A DNA stretch of 64,000 nucleotides from Protonemura montana (GCA_947568835.1 OX387606.1:19129940-19193939), one strand, 5' to 3'. Positions 34,716-47,500 are shown, numbered from the stretch's first letter. A program made the numbers and translations. The notes: generated by a model from the letters alone, not told the origin.

Positions 34716-35407
34716 ATATGATAACTGAGGAGGCTGGTTATTTTGGTGCCTATAAATTGCTACTTGATAATGCAAGCCGAGCGAGTAGTATTCGGTTACC
34801 GATCGATGTCCAATATTAATAGATCAAGTTCGTTTGATACCCAACAGGTTGTGCTAGCGATCATTTTGCTACTTAACTCGACTGCGGGTTCGGTGATACT
34901 TGTTATAAGACCAGGGGACGAGTGGAGAAGTTAGGACATCGGCTGGCTCACCACCAGTCGGGCTCCATCGTCTTGCGGATTCATGTGGAATCTTGGCAAA
35001 CGATGGATGCCATTGTGAGTTGGAGTAGCTAAAAGCTACTCCTCCCCGTCGCTGGAGGCAGAATACAGCCTAAGGGGGGACTTTCCTCACTCTGTGCACA
35101 TAACGCATGGAGATTTGGTCATCTATAGGTGAACGCACTGAACCAGTGCACATGTGTGTTATCTGCGCAGTCCCTAGGGCTTATCGCCTGGAGTTATACA
35201 TCTGCGCGAGCGCCTTGTGCCAGGCATACTTGCGACCATACCTGGAACTACTTAATTTTTCGCCATAATTTTTTTTTCTACTCTGGGTAGTAGTCGACGC
35301 TGTCGCCACCTGGTAGCCAAGCTGGAATTAAATTTTCCTCGAAAATTTCATCGAAAAAATATTTCTTGCTCTGAAGAATGAATGTGTGATTAATAAAAAA
35401 AAAATCA

Positions 35408-35483
35408 GTACCTGTCGGGGATCGAACGCTATACCCTGTGTGTTTGTATCAACCACTCTATCCACTCGACCACTCGGCACTCC
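35408..35483 (-). repeat. tRNA-like segment in composite repeat A
   Basis: The minus strand reads GGAGTGCCGAGTGGTCGAGT at the 5' side, like the D-arm of class II (Leu/Ser) tRNAs, and GCGTTCGATCCCCGAC, a good B box, at the 3' side. The acceptor stem is not formed and it is embedded in repeat sequence, so it is a SINE-type relic, not a working tRNA. Confidence 0.5.
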
Positions 35484-35871
35484 TTAGTGGTGTAGGTTTT
35501 TTGGTATATATAAACTATTCAACTTCGGCCAAAAATTCCGATCAAATGTCTACCAATGCATTGATGAATTTCAATCAAAAATAATTTCGACTCCATCAAT
35601 ATACAACTTCAATATTTTCCATCTTCGTAAAACATTAAAACTATTTTCGGATTTTTGTTATTCGGTTAACTCATCCTGGAACTTTCGCCATGGATGAGCA
35701 AACATAAACTAACTACCATCCAGCATAACAATGCGCCCAAATGAAGAACAGTATTTGAACTGTTCGACTTATATGAGTCTAGGCCTGTGACCCGCACTAC
35801 CCAAGTAATTCGAATCCTGCCGCCAGCGGCGAAGCACATTATTGCACTTCACCACACAGGCCTCGACTGTA

Positions 35872-36427
35872 TGCAGCGTATCGCCGCCGGGCCTCCATGA
35901 CATCACATAGGAATGTTGGATCGGGTTGAAGTAATTTAGTTTGATATTTTTGTTGCAATCAGCGCTACCTGTTGGCAGAATCTGGCATACACTCTGGACA
36001 GCGACTCGTGCTTGGCGCTGCCAAAAAGCTACCTGGACGGGATTTGAACGCACGTCCTTTGTTCAGAGAGCAAGCACGTTAACCACAGCCCCACTGCGGT
36101 GTTCTAGTAACGGCGCGGAAATAAAACAACTAAAGCTCGAAGAATCAAATGCAGCGTATCGCCGCCGGGCCTCCATGACATCACATAGGAATGTTGGATC
36201 GGGTTGAAGTAATTTAGTTTGATATTTTTGTTGCAATCAGCGCTACCTGTTGGCAGAATCTGGCATACACTCTGGACAGCGACTCGTGCTTGGCGCTGCC
36301 AAAAAGCTACCTGGACGGGATTTGAACGCACGTCCTTTGTTCAGAGAGCAAGCACGTTAACCACAGCCCCACTGCGGTGTTCTAGTAACGGCGCGGAAAT
36401 AAAACAACTAAAGCTCGAAGAATCAAA
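35872..36427. repeat. Direct tandem duplication, 278-bp period, two copies
   Basis: Unit 1 is 35,872-36,149 and unit 2 is 36,150-36,427. They look identical over their full length, so the duplication is recent (or is an assembly collapse/expansion point). Each unit carries a tRNA-like segment on the minus strand (36,028-36,101 and 36,306-36,379) with A-box-like GTGGTTAACGTGC and B-box-like GTGCGTTCAAATCCC. Confidence 0.93.
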
Positions 36428-37691
36428 TGCAAAAATTTTTTTACCATACGCAAGAAACGGTACAAATTTGTTTTTATCAATAAACATTTAATTACACATT
36501 TACATAATCCCACCAACACTTACGTAACAACAAAAACCTCACCGACATCCAACACCAACATCCAACCACCAACATGTAAACTACGGGGATATAGAGACAG
36601 AAGGTTTCGCTTCTACACTATGTGTAAATGCCAGACTTGTCCCCAACACCAAGCAGTGCTGGGACACTCGCCCCACTCCAAAAAAAGTCTGGGCTTTCAC
36701 CAGTTGCCACGATCTAACGCGAAAATTGCAAGCCTTAGAGCCTGACTGGAGGAAGGCCAGTCGAGCCCCGGTAACTTAACATGGGTCCCCTGGTCAATCA
36801 TACCAAACAAGTGTCACCGAACACGCAGTCGAGTTAAGACGCAATGTGATTGTAACCACAGCCTGTTGGATATAAAATGTACTTGATCAATTAAAATGTC
36901 GATAAATCACGGCCATCGGTCGGTAACCTATATACCCACCTCGTCTAGCTGTAGCAGGTAGTACACGCTAGTATCGCAGACAACCGGCCCATGATGTCCC
37001 ACGCTCGAGACGAGCCTAGCCTACGTGACCCAAGGCAACAGCTTAAATACTGCCGTACAAAAGTTACATTTTCTTCCATTTAATAATGATACTAAACTGG
37101 TGAAAAGTACAAGAAAATGTCTGGTGAAAATGCCTGATTTTCATCACCAAACACCCTTAATGCCAAATGAACTAAGGGTATTTAGAGACGGAAGGATTGA
37201 GCCCGACTGGAGGAACGCCAGTCGAATAGAAAAATAAATGGGTCATCCCTTAAATAAAAGCACACATTAGGTGTAGATCATGTTTGTTTAATTAGCACAT
37301 TATGATCCTACCTATAGCTTTATACAGTGCGTGCCAAAATAACAGTGAGATCAATTCACTTCAATTCAATTCAATGTTTTTATTTTTTAATTTCTTTTTA
37401 CAGAACACTCGTAATGTTTAAGGAAAACAATGAGCACGAAAAAAAGTCAACAACTCACACACTTATTACAATACCATATTATAGCACCGTGTTTATTTGC
37501 ACCGTGTACTTTGGAACTGTGTTAATTTTTTAGGATTAAACCTTGCATGTCCGCACATCAGAGATTCCTGTTGCATGCAACGGGCTGCACAATCTTTGGT
37601 AGTGCGAGGCTGAGGCGATGTAGTGTGAAGCGATCGCTTTGCTGCCGAGGCGGGATGGTGGCCCCGGCAAAAAAAAAAAAAAAAAAAAATG
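36428..37691. other. Repeat-rich spacer between the two composite repeats
   Basis: No gene is called. Two short related hairpin blocks, GACTGGAGGAAGGCCAGTC (36,743-36,761) and GACTGGAGGAACGCCAGTC (37,205-37,223), end otherwise weakly similar frames (...EPDWRKASR and ...EPDWRNASR), suggesting two decayed copies of one element. An A-run at 37,670-37,689 precedes composite repeat B. Confidence 0.4.
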
Positions 37692-39180
37692 ACATTGGCT
37701 GGTTCACCACCAGTTGGGCTCTACCGTCTTGCGGATTCACGTCGAATCTGGGCAAACTCGAAATTAAGAATTTCACTAAATTTTTTTACGTGACTTTCTC
37801 TGTTCCCATGCAATATCTCGCGTCAGAGCTACGCTTCTCCTACCGAACAGTTTGGCGTGTTCGAAACACCGGTTCTCGTGAGATCATTGGAGTTAAGCAA
37901 CACTGCGTGGAGTCAGGTGACCATCATACACATGACCAGTTCTGTTCGGGAGAGAGGTTACAGGGATGAAAGTTAGTACAACAACTTTATTCGCCTTGCT
38001 TATTAACCTCTCGACAGAATGGATTTGTGGAAGAATCCTGCTGTTTGAGTTGACCGGCCTTCGGAAGGGACGCTAAGCCGGTGGTCCCCTTGGTGCTCTT
38101 CGACAGGAGTAGGCTACGTGCCTGCACCGGGTTTACCCTCCTTCCTTTCTAGGCTTGGTTAGGATCATCATCATCCTCATCATCATCTACTCATTCACCG
38201 ACGCCATTAGACCAGTGCCGCCTGGCCAGATGTCAAAACAGTGTGTCGTTAAACACCACAAATAAATATATAAATAAAAGAAATCTGGAGGCAGGGTCCA
38301 GTAAGTGGGGACTTTCTTCACTCTGTGCACTTGATGCATGGAGCTTTGGTAATTTACAGATGAACGCTCTGATCGAGTGCACATATACGTCATCTGCGAA
38401 GCCTCTGGGGCTTATCGCCTGAAATCCAACATGTACATGAGCTGGTGTTGACGTCAATGGTACCTGAGAGGAAACCTGCAACTACAAATATTTTGTCACC
38501 TTTTCATAGTATAACCTTAGATCGCAGCGTGACATTGACGAGACGTGGTAGCCAAGCTGAAACTAAATTTTCCTCGAAATTTTTTTTGAAAACGTTTTTC
38601 TTGCTTTGAAGAATGAATGTTATGATTAATAAAAAGAAATCTGCTCAGGACACAGGTTTTTCTAAAAACCATTAGAACTATTTTCGGAATGTTCTCGTTC
38701 AGTTTAGTCATCCTGGATCTTTCGCCAAGGATGAACAACCTGCCATCTAACATAACCATGCGCCTAAATAATGTACGGAATTCGAACCGGTCGCTTTGGT
38801 CGACTCATATGAGTCTAGGCCTTTGCACCCAAGTGATTCGAATCCCGCCGCCATCGAGCACATCGCTGGCGGGCATCCATGACACCATGCACATTACATA
38901 GGGATATTGGATGCAATATTGGAATATTGGATGCTAGGGTTGTAGTGCTTTAGTTTGACATTTTTGTTGCAATCAGCGCTACCTGGTGGCAGAATCTGGC
39001 ATTCTCTCTGGACAGGATCTCAGTTCCATGTTTAGATACCAGAGCAACTCGAGCTTGGCGCTTGGCGCCAAAAAGCTCCCTGGTCGAGAAACGAACGTAC
39101 GTCGAGAGCCAGCACGTTGTCCAAAGGACCTCGGCAGAATCGAGAGATCAAAGCGGAAATAAAACAACTGAAGCCCTAAG
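37692..39180. repeat. Composite ~1.5-kb repeat, copy B, with an inserted SINE
   Basis: Collinear with copy A (34,936-36,427) at its ends and middle, but the region after GGGCAAACTCG is interrupted by the 5S-derived SINE at 37,828-38,258, after which the homology resumes with GGCAGGGTCCAG. It has a single, more diverged version of the 278-bp unit that is duplicated in copy A. A (TATC)n microsatellite follows at 39,232-39,258. Confidence 0.62.
37828..38258 (+). mobile_element. 5S rRNA-derived SINE (SINE3-like), copy 1
   Basis: The head reads like 5S rRNA: ACACCGGTTCTCGT, GATCA, AGTTAAGCAAC (5S A box) and GGTGACC (5S C box), in the correct order and at about 5S spacing within 37,828-37,940. An unrelated body follows (TAAGCCGGTGGTCCC, GTGCTCTTCGA), then an ATCATCATC-rich stretch, and the tail ends GTCGTTAAACACCAC followed by an AAATAAATA-type repeat. 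The arrangement matches the SINE3 class, in which internal 5S promoter boxes drive RNA polymerase III transcription (family knowledge). Copies at 43,635-44,047 and 13,473-13,563 share the body and tail. Confidence 0.8.
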
Positions 39181-39231
39181 TACCGACTGCACAACGTACA
39201 TTTTATGACTGAGTCTCTCTGAGAATCCATC

Positions 39232-39258
39232 TTCTATCTATCTATCTATCTATCTATA
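39232..39258. repeat. (TATC)n microsatellite
   Basis: Six or so perfect TCTA/TATC units at the right end of composite repeat B, a common position for simple repeats at SINE/LINE tails. Confidence 0.85.
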
Positions 39259-39946
39259 ATAATAAGTTCATAAGTCTACTTAAATTAAAGCGCCTGTACT
39301 GCAACGCGGCCGGTGGGCGCCCACGGCGATGCCCTGGTCTTATTACTTGTTATAGGGTAGTCAGTTATAATGATGGACAGTATATCACCTTCCCAGGAAA
39401 TCAAAGACACTTCAATTCCCAGTTAACATTTATATGTATTTATTTTCACAATAATTTAAATAATTTAATTTATTAATGAACACCGGGGGATTTGGAATCT
39501 GATTTTCTTTCCGGTCTAACATCAATTTATAAATTTGAGCTTCCTCTTCTCTTGCAAGAAGAAATGTTTAACACTAAAATGCCTCGAATCTCCGAAATCA
39601 CTCTGACGATTATCGCAGTCTTTGTTAGCCTTTTCAATAGACCTCTAGAAGCCAGAGGAATCTTTCTCACCTGAGTCACAACTTTCGTTTAGCTAACTTA
39701 TCAAAATTCAGTCTTCACTCTTGACCACTTGAAGGAGCACAATTCAAGATCCATCTCGGTTTCTTATATCGATATTCTCTTCATTCAAATTCAGATGTTC
39801 CTCTTCTTACATAATATTTTGAGATACACAAAATCTCTTCAAAATCCGATCACGTCAAGTCTTGGACCTTACATACACACGAAACACACCGTGAAATATG
39901 TTAACCGCTCTCAATATCAGATACTCATCTCCTGCACTGTCAACTG
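39259..39946 (-). other. Dscam2 3' untranslated region and flank
   Basis: Downstream of the Dscam2 stop codon. AATAAA-type hexamers on the minus strand occur in the AT-rich stretch at about 39,430-39,480 (plus-strand TTTATT), 470-500 bases after the stop, and are reasonable poly(A) signals. No other gene is recognised here. Confidence 0.4.
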
Positions 39947-41585
39947 TTAAACAGCGATGGAATAGTCTGACTGATTATTAGCGGTGGGTCGCGACCACAG
40001 CGATGATCTCAGACCGAGTTTGAGTTTTTTCAATGTATCGATGTCGCATTCGGCCTCGCTGAGCTCTGGGCGGTCCGACTGGTCCCTCTGTCTACCAGAA
40101 AAGGTCGTCTCAGCTGCGTTGGTGGCCGGCCTAAGCGTAGATCGTCCCGGCGCAAGCCATCTGTAATACCGCTTTTAAAGTTTTAAAATTTTAGCCGACT
40201 TCTATTAACGATTCTTGCATTTTTTTTTGTCTGTGAGTAGGTGCTGATTTTTGTTAATAGCTGTGTGGTTAGAAGTCTTGAGCTATGCATGTCTGGTTAT
40301 GAGTTGTTTACCTTGACCTGCCTCGTCGAGGAAGAGTTTTTTGTTCTGACATTGGCGAGATGTCAGATGATGTGCTGGATTGTGCGCCGTGGTAGATGAA
40401 ATCTGGAATTTGAACTCAATCAATTTCGGGTGCTTTCACTTCATTAAAAACTAATTGTAAAGTGCTTGTCTCCAATCAGGTACTTTACTAAGCAGGCTAA
40501 GAAAAACCTGACGGAATGGAATAGGAAGACAGTAATAAATGATTGAAATAAGCTTAAAATGATGAGATGATTAAGATAACGTTAGAAGAGTTCGTCCACT
40601 TACTGCTTTTCATTTTGCTTGTTTCCAGATGATTTGATGACTCCGTTCTGCTCGAAGTCAACTGGTCTGGGTCCGAGTCGGATTCGTCAGAGTCGACATC
40701 TGTTTTCCTGCTGCTGCGACGGCGCCCCCTGCCCTTGATTCCTTGCTGTTTGGAGGACAGAAATTTCTAAATTGATCAATGTAGACGGTACTATGCTGGA
40801 TTTCTTGCTGTAAATATTTCCCTAGGGGTGTTCGGGCAATACGTACTCCGCTAGGAGGTGGCGAGGCACATCCTTCGGTGATCGCCTGCTCGTGGTACAT
40901 GAAGCTATGGAGGAGGGTGTTGTTAGGGTCTCCTCCGGGGCCGGCCAACTGGAATGTTGCATACGGGGATATGTCTTCTGAAGTTTCTGTAAGAGAAGAC
41001 ATCTTTTCTGAATTATTTCTATTTAAATTAGTGTAGATTGTGTGGTTGCTTGGTTGAAGCTAATTGCTTGTTGAAGGCATTTTGATCAGGGAACATATAA
41101 AAGTTATTTTAGACTCACGTCTACTTTATCTAACCTTAGCACTAGTTAAAAAAAATTAAAACAGAGTGTTTTAATACCAAGTAAAGCACCTTATTTTCCT
41201 AACTTTTCACAACTTATGCCTGTTGCTTCATCAAGGGTGAACGCAGGTGTTTTTCTTACTACCCTTGATGAAGTAACAGTCTTAAGTTGCAAAGCATCGG
41301 GAAAATGAGTAGAAAACAAATTTTCTTTTATTTTATTTTTTATTTTTTCCAGCATGAAAGCTATGTGCACTTGTTCGAGTGCAGTGGAATACCTCTACCA
41401 GCTTAATGAGACAGCAAGTATTAACAAAAACTGTTTGCTTTGAGCTTGATTATAAAAATAAAGCAAGTAAGTACCTGGTATTTTATCTTGCAATGATACT
41501 TTGTGAATTGTAGCATAGTATCGTTCTCTCTGCGTCTCGGCGTTCTGTTGGTTATCAAGTGTTTCTTTCACGAGCCGAGATTTTT
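39947..41585 (-). CDS. Dscam2: Dscam2 cytoplasmic tail exons
   Basis: Five exons: 41585-41475 (NAETQRERYYATIHKVS), 40986-40847 (SEDISPYATFQL, EGCASPPPS), 40745-40604 (GRGRRRSSRKTDVDSDESDS), 40402-40312 (STSSDISPMSEQKTLPRRGR) and 40160-39947 (SEAECDIDTLKKLKLGLRSS, ending SDYSIAV). The first four match the Drosophila Dscam2 tail closely. Visible signals are tyrosines in YYATI and PYATF contexts (possible SH2/ITIM-like sites), proline runs (possible SH3 sites), a very basic stretch, and a C-terminal SIAV that fits a PDZ-binding end. The long repetitive tail extension of the fly protein is absent. Confidence 0.92.
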
Positions 41586-44500
41586 CTGCAAGAACCGATA
41601 CAAATAATTTTTAATATTACTCATGAGTCATGACAATAAAACATGCGATATTTAACTTCTTTACTTTGTGGCAACTTGGTAAGTGAATGTTTTATGGATA
41701 AGGATGACCCACGACCGTCGGATCTAAATCTAGATATATTTTTCGAAGACAAGCACGACTTACTTCGTCTCCAGCAGACGAGGATCGCTAGACACGAAGC
41801 GAACAGTGCCAGCATTGCGCCAGCAAGTGGCACGATGACCTTCAGGTCCATGTAGAATGGTGCGGTGGTGTGACCCAGCGTTGCCAGCTCGGGAGGTGGT
41901 TGCTCCCCCTCCCTGGTCAGCGTGATGGCCGTGTACTCGGCGGACGAGGACCCAGCGATGTTGTGCGCCTCCACCTTGAGATGGTACACTGACGACGGGC
42001 TCAGGCCAGAGATGGTGAAACGCCGCTGCGGCTTCAGAGCGTTGGACACTGGAACCGAGCGGGAGCAGAGTTTTATAAAACGTGATCACACGTAAAATGG
42101 CTAACTGGTAAATGTACCATAACACATGAGAAAATTCAATGTATAATGGTCATAAATGGCTTGAGCAAACCGAATGCAAAATTACATTTTTCTCGAGTGA
42201 AAATGTCTGAAAATGTTAAAGCCTTTAAAAAGCTATAAAGTTTTGTAAACTGAGTTATATGGAGAAGACAGTGAAAAATGAGCTATATTTTCGATTCCTG
42301 GCATTGAGAGCTAGATTGAAAATATCATCTCTCTTAAGTACGCTCTTGTACCAATTTGACCGATGTCAAATCCTAAAATTGTGCCTCCTCTGCCGCCTGT
42401 ATAATCGCATCCATTGGCTAAGATAAGCTCGTTTCATTCTGATACACTTTCTTATCAATCCAAGCTTTAACCATCTCTTAAATTTACCGCTGCAGCACCG
42501 TTGGCTTACGCTAATAAACACAAGGTAAAAACGAAAGTTACCCAACGTCCAGTGCGCGCTGTTGCTGGGGCGATATTGAAGCACAAAGTAGGTGAGTGGA
42601 CAGCCATTATCCGGCCAGACGTGCAAACGCAGCAAGATGGATGTGGAGTTCGGCGTGAAGAATGCGGCGGCCGTCGGGATGCCAGGCGCCTGGCCTTGCG
42701 TGCGCACAGACAGCGTCGCGCTCGCGGGCGATGCGCCGATCTTGTTTAGTGCCAAAAGGTACAGATGGTATGTGCTCCCTGAAGAAAGGCAGGTGAAGGG
42801 TTAGAACGCTTCGTTGCTGTGGTCGCCCAAATGTAGGCATTTCATTTCATTTGAATTTCTTTCATAATGCTGTCATGGGAAACAATAAATACACCGAATA
42901 AACCTTATCTTCTCCTTATCTTCTTTTTGTTTTTGACCTCTTCTTGTAAATGATTGCAACATCTCCTTAAAACTGTAGAAATGCGATGAAACGAGATTCC
43001 CTGCATTCGTTCCATTGTGAGCACTAGGAAAATATCATCTGGGGTACATTTTTTTGAGAGGGTGTTCATAATATAAGATAATCTGCTTTTTGCGTGCAAT
43101 CGCCATTGAATTATGACTGAAACTGCTAATCTTTTCAGTGTTTGGAGAAATGCTAGTGCCACGACATGATCAAAGGATTGATTCTCGACCACGGCCCACG
43201 AACGCATTCAAAGTTAAGTTGTGTGTAGTTGAAGCATAAATTAGAGCAGGTCCAATGACCTCCTGCGTCGATAAATAACAGGACAGACAACATTTTCTGT
43301 CGCCAAAAATTAGACAGGTGAGTCTTGCTTACCACAAAAGAGCCCCCTGAGCTCGTGGCTGGTGGCGCGCCTTGTGAGATGCAGCTCGTCCAGGTCGCCG
43401 TGCGTCCGCCGGAAGTTGAGGGTGAACCCCGTGAGAGGTGCGTTGCCGCGGTCCCCGGCCTTCCAGTGCAGAAGTATGCTGCTGCTGGTGGCGCTCGTCA
43501 CGTAAAGAACCGGCGCCGCGGGGGGCCCTGGGATCAGGGGGAAGTTTTCAACTTGACCGTCGCTTGAGTTGGAGGAACCAGTCTTTGAAACCGACGCTTG
43601 GCAACACTGACAGCAAGTGATGAACTTGTGATGAGCTTTGTGACAAGAACGGTTGGCGTGTTGAAAACACCGGTTCCCGTGCGAGCACAGAAGTTTTTCA
43701 ATACTGCGCTGGATTAGGTATTGGAGAGGTGACCACTGACCATCGGGTGCATGACCAATTATTTTCGAGAGGGAGGCCAGAATGATTGAAGTTAGTTCAA
43801 CAACTTCACTCGCCTTGCTTATCAACCTCCCAATAGCATAGGTTTGTGGAGGAATCCTGCTGTTCGTGCTACACCGTCATTCGGACGAATAATTGAGAAA
43901 GGTACCCTGGTGCTCTTTGATTCGAGCAAGCCACGTGCCGGCACCTTGTTTGTTCCCTTCTAGCCTAGGCTAAGATCATCATCATGATCACCACCCACAC
44001 AATCACCTGGGTCATAAAATATTAAACAGTGCGCCATTAAACACCACTTATCAGTGAAGCTTACTTTGTTTGGTGCTTTTCAGTAGAAGTGGCAACAGAC
44101 TGGGACATACTTGAAATTTCAAAGCTGAATGTAGATTTTTAAATTTGTTTTGGAGGTACCGGGTTTTTAGCTCTGCGGGCTGCGTTCAGGGGTTCAAAAC
44201 GCACCTTTTTCATTTAGCTATGCCATTAAACCAGCGCCACAGGATCCGTAGTACAGGGATGGCAATTTACCTTGCACGACGAGCTGGTACATGATCCTGT
44301 CCGACCCCTGGGAATTTTCCACGTGACAGGAGTAGTTCCCGGCGTGCGTTTGCTGCAACCCCGACAACACGAGTTCACCAGACTCCATCAGGTGGGCGTA
44401 GTGTGGGCTACCGGTGCGGATCGGTTGGTCGCCCACCACCCACTCGCGTCGCGTTAGAGGCTGACCGACGGCCACGCACGGCAGGGTGACCGTCGAACGC

Positions 44501-47500
44501 CAAGGACGAACCACGAACCCGCCAAAGGACGCGATGCGACCGGGAACTGCAGGGTCGACAAAGACTTAGGGGTTGGATACGACCAGTTGATGGGCATCTC
44601 TGGGAGTAATTTTCAACATTTGAACTTAAAAAAGGGTGGGTGTTGTCTCATGTACACCTTGCTGGCAGTCGGATTGCAAAAATCAATTTTAATATTTATG
44701 GTTTGAAACTTTTAAGATTATATCTATATCAGTGGCTGTCAAACTTCACAATTGGTCATGTAATTGAAGACGGCATTGGTTGTGAGCATGGGTTGTGAGT
44801 ATGGGTTGTGAGTGGGTTGTGGCCTCTGGCCTCTGGTACCCTGATCTGACCTGATCTTAAACTGTCAAACAGTCAAACTAACCTCGGGTGGACGGAACTT
44901 GAGCGACTACACCCGAGCTGTCGCCCTCTCCAACGCGGGTGGACGCAGTCACGTAGAACTGGTATTCCACCTGCTGCTGCAAGTTCTTCACTTCGAAGCT
45001 CTGGTGCTGACTGGGAAGGTTACGCTTCCCGTGCGTGATTTCGTCTCTGCCGTCGATCACTCTGCACATGGTCAGAATGTTTAGTAGAGTCAGAACTGCT
45101 GACAAAGGTTTTTGAAGTAGTTCTTGGAGAGACTTTCAAACCTTACCTAGTGTATAAAATGTATTTCGTAATGATGCCGTTGAGCTGTGTTGGAGGAAGC
45201 CACGATACAAGAAGCGATTGGGATGAACTGACCACGACTTTAATGTCAGCTGGCGGCCCGGGAACTAAGTGCACCGAGAAAGAATGTCATTGAAGTGGCA
45301 AGTCTTGGAATTTTCCACGTGCAGAGGTGCTTGGGGTGGTAAACTTACCATCTTCCTCGGTGTTACAGTTGACAGGCTTGGCGCCGAGGCCTTCGCCGAT
45401 GCGTGTGAATGCAAAAACTTGAACGCTGTAGTTTGTGAAGCGTCGCAGGCCCGTGATGACCGACGTCAACGCAGTTGTCTTCCTCGTGTCAACGTCATCG
45501 CTCTCTGTAACGATACAGCATACATGTAAGTGTATGCTAAAAAACACACAATGCTTGTAAGTCTGCGATTAGGGGTACACATTCCTCCACAGGGAACCAC
45601 ATCATGAGCCAGAGAGTCGAGCGCGAGACACTTGCCTTGCAGGATGTCTTCAGCGACCGGCTCGTAGTAAATCTTGTATCCCTGTATGATGCCGTTAGAG
45701 TGGACTGTCGGAGGCGGCTGCCAGCTGACTTGGAGCGACTGAGAAGTCAGCCCAGTGCAACGGACGTCTTCGGGAGGCGAACTGGGGACTAAACAACGAC
45801 AACGACGTCAGCGACATATTTTTGCTACATTTTCTTTAGTACAAAGGGTATTATCGAACTGGGATTTTAATTTTAATAGTTTTAAATTAAAAATTAAAGC
45901 TATTTTTGCACTTTTTTTGATAATATCACTCCAGTGGATGGTCGAGGAGGCTGCCACCGATACTTTCCCTGATGGCAGTGGAATATCAATAAGAAATACA
46001 TTGAGTTGACTGCATTTTAGTAGTTTTTATCCACCGCAAGTAAAAACTACAGTCAGAAATTTGGCTCATAGAATTGACTGTTGCAAGTGTTCAACTGAGA
46101 GTTGCGTCCCTCCTTGATTGAAAGTGTGACTGTCCTCACCATCTTCTAGAGTTTGCGCGGTGGCCGGCTCGGAGAGTGGCCCTGGGCCGACCTGGTTAAA
46201 CGCCTGCACCACGACCAGGTAGCGAGTGAACTTTGACAGGTCGCCCATCAACATTTCGGCGCCGCCGTCGTCGCCGTCACCGTTGATCGACGTGAAGTTG
46301 TAGCTAGACATGCCCGAGCTGTGCGCTCAGCCAAACAAGCAGCTATCAATTGCAACTCGTTAAATTGAGTTAGAACTTTTATAATATGAGATGACATTTT
46401 GAAACACTTCTTTATTTTACATGAAGTGTCGATGGGCCTGTACAATTTTTTCTTTATTTCGTTTTGCAACAAGACTACGTTTTTTTTTTTATTTCTACGC
46501 TCCAACTACCCCGTACTTTTTATTTGATTTCATACACTCGAAAGTTTCGAGTGTAGACATGAGTAGCTTCGAATAGATAATCTATAGTTTTACGTTTTTC
46601 CATTTGAAGTTACTCCCATTGATTTCAGTGGCTTTATTATATTCTGTTTCAAGCAGAACTTTTCAGAGAAATTCATTCCGATGCAATGGAGTTTTCATAA
46701 CTTCACAAAGCACACGAAAACAAGTATCCTCGCCGCAAAATATCGTTTCCTCTCCGTCGTCCAGCTTCATCTCCACGACGTACTCACGTAGTATCCCTGA
46801 ACCCCACGTTGTACCCCTGGATCTCTCCGTGCCGCAGCTCTGAAATGGGGGGCGCCCATGTGACCAGCAGCTCGGTGGACGAGACTGGGCGCACGGATAG
46901 GTTGGTTGGGGGTCCCGCCGGTCTCTGGGGCTCTGTCTTCAACGTTAGCTCGGGGCTGGGGCTGCTCCGGCCCGCGGGGCCCTCGGCCACCACACGGAGG
47001 ATGTACCGCGTAGCCGGCTTCAGGTCTTCGATCAGTGTTGTGTGCTGAGGGCCGGTCACCTCGTGTTGCTGCCAGGAGTCTGGCTCTGTGTTGAGGATAG
47101 AAAGAAAGCGTTTAGCTTCAAAGTCGCACCGTTTGAAACGGAAAAAGGCATACCACTTATTTTCTTAAGTCTGGCTCTACAATATTGTTGACATTTTGCT
47201 TTGTTTCTTCCAAGGAAATGTTGCCTTATTCTTAATAGTCCTAACATCTCTATTTGATATTATTTAGATTTTCACAACAATTACTTATTTTCCACATTTT
47301 AGAAAGTTTTCAATAAAGTGGTCCAGAATATAAGAGCCAAGCGCTCAGATATTTCAGCCCGGGTTCTTGTTCTTGGCTTTTGATGCCAGTTCTGTATGCT
47401 TATCTGGTCAGCATAGATGTTGCATGGACTTTGGTCCAAGACTAAAAAGTCCTTGCCCGAGTGATGTGACGAAGGTCTCGGGGGAAATTTCCCTTAGTCC

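Larger units (their letters stand above)
34936..36427. repeat. Composite ~1.5-kb repeat, copy A
   Basis: Shares a series of collinear blocks with copy B at 37,692-39,180: GGCTGG(C/T)TCACCACCAGT near the left end, CGTCTTGCGGATTCA, GGGCTTATCGCCTG, GTAGCCAAGCTG with AATTTTCCTCG, TGCAATCAGCGCTACCTG near the right end, and CGGAAATAAAACAACT at the end. The right part of copy A is tandemly duplicated (278-bp period); copy B has one unit. Copy A lacks the 5S-type SINE present in copy B. No coding capacity is recognised; tRNA-like segments at 35,408-35,483, 36,028-36,101 and 36,306-36,379 suggest a chain of SINE-like parts. Confidence 0.65.

Noticed and set aside
34653-36379. Functional tRNA genes on the minus strand
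   Set aside because: A- and B-box-like blocks are present, but acceptor stems do not pair and all lie inside repeats, so they are SINE-type relics.
37025-37237. 70-codon frame ending near EPDWRNASR
   Set aside because: A second similar ending at about 36,740-36,775 suggests a repeat, but no family could be recognised, so no gene is called.
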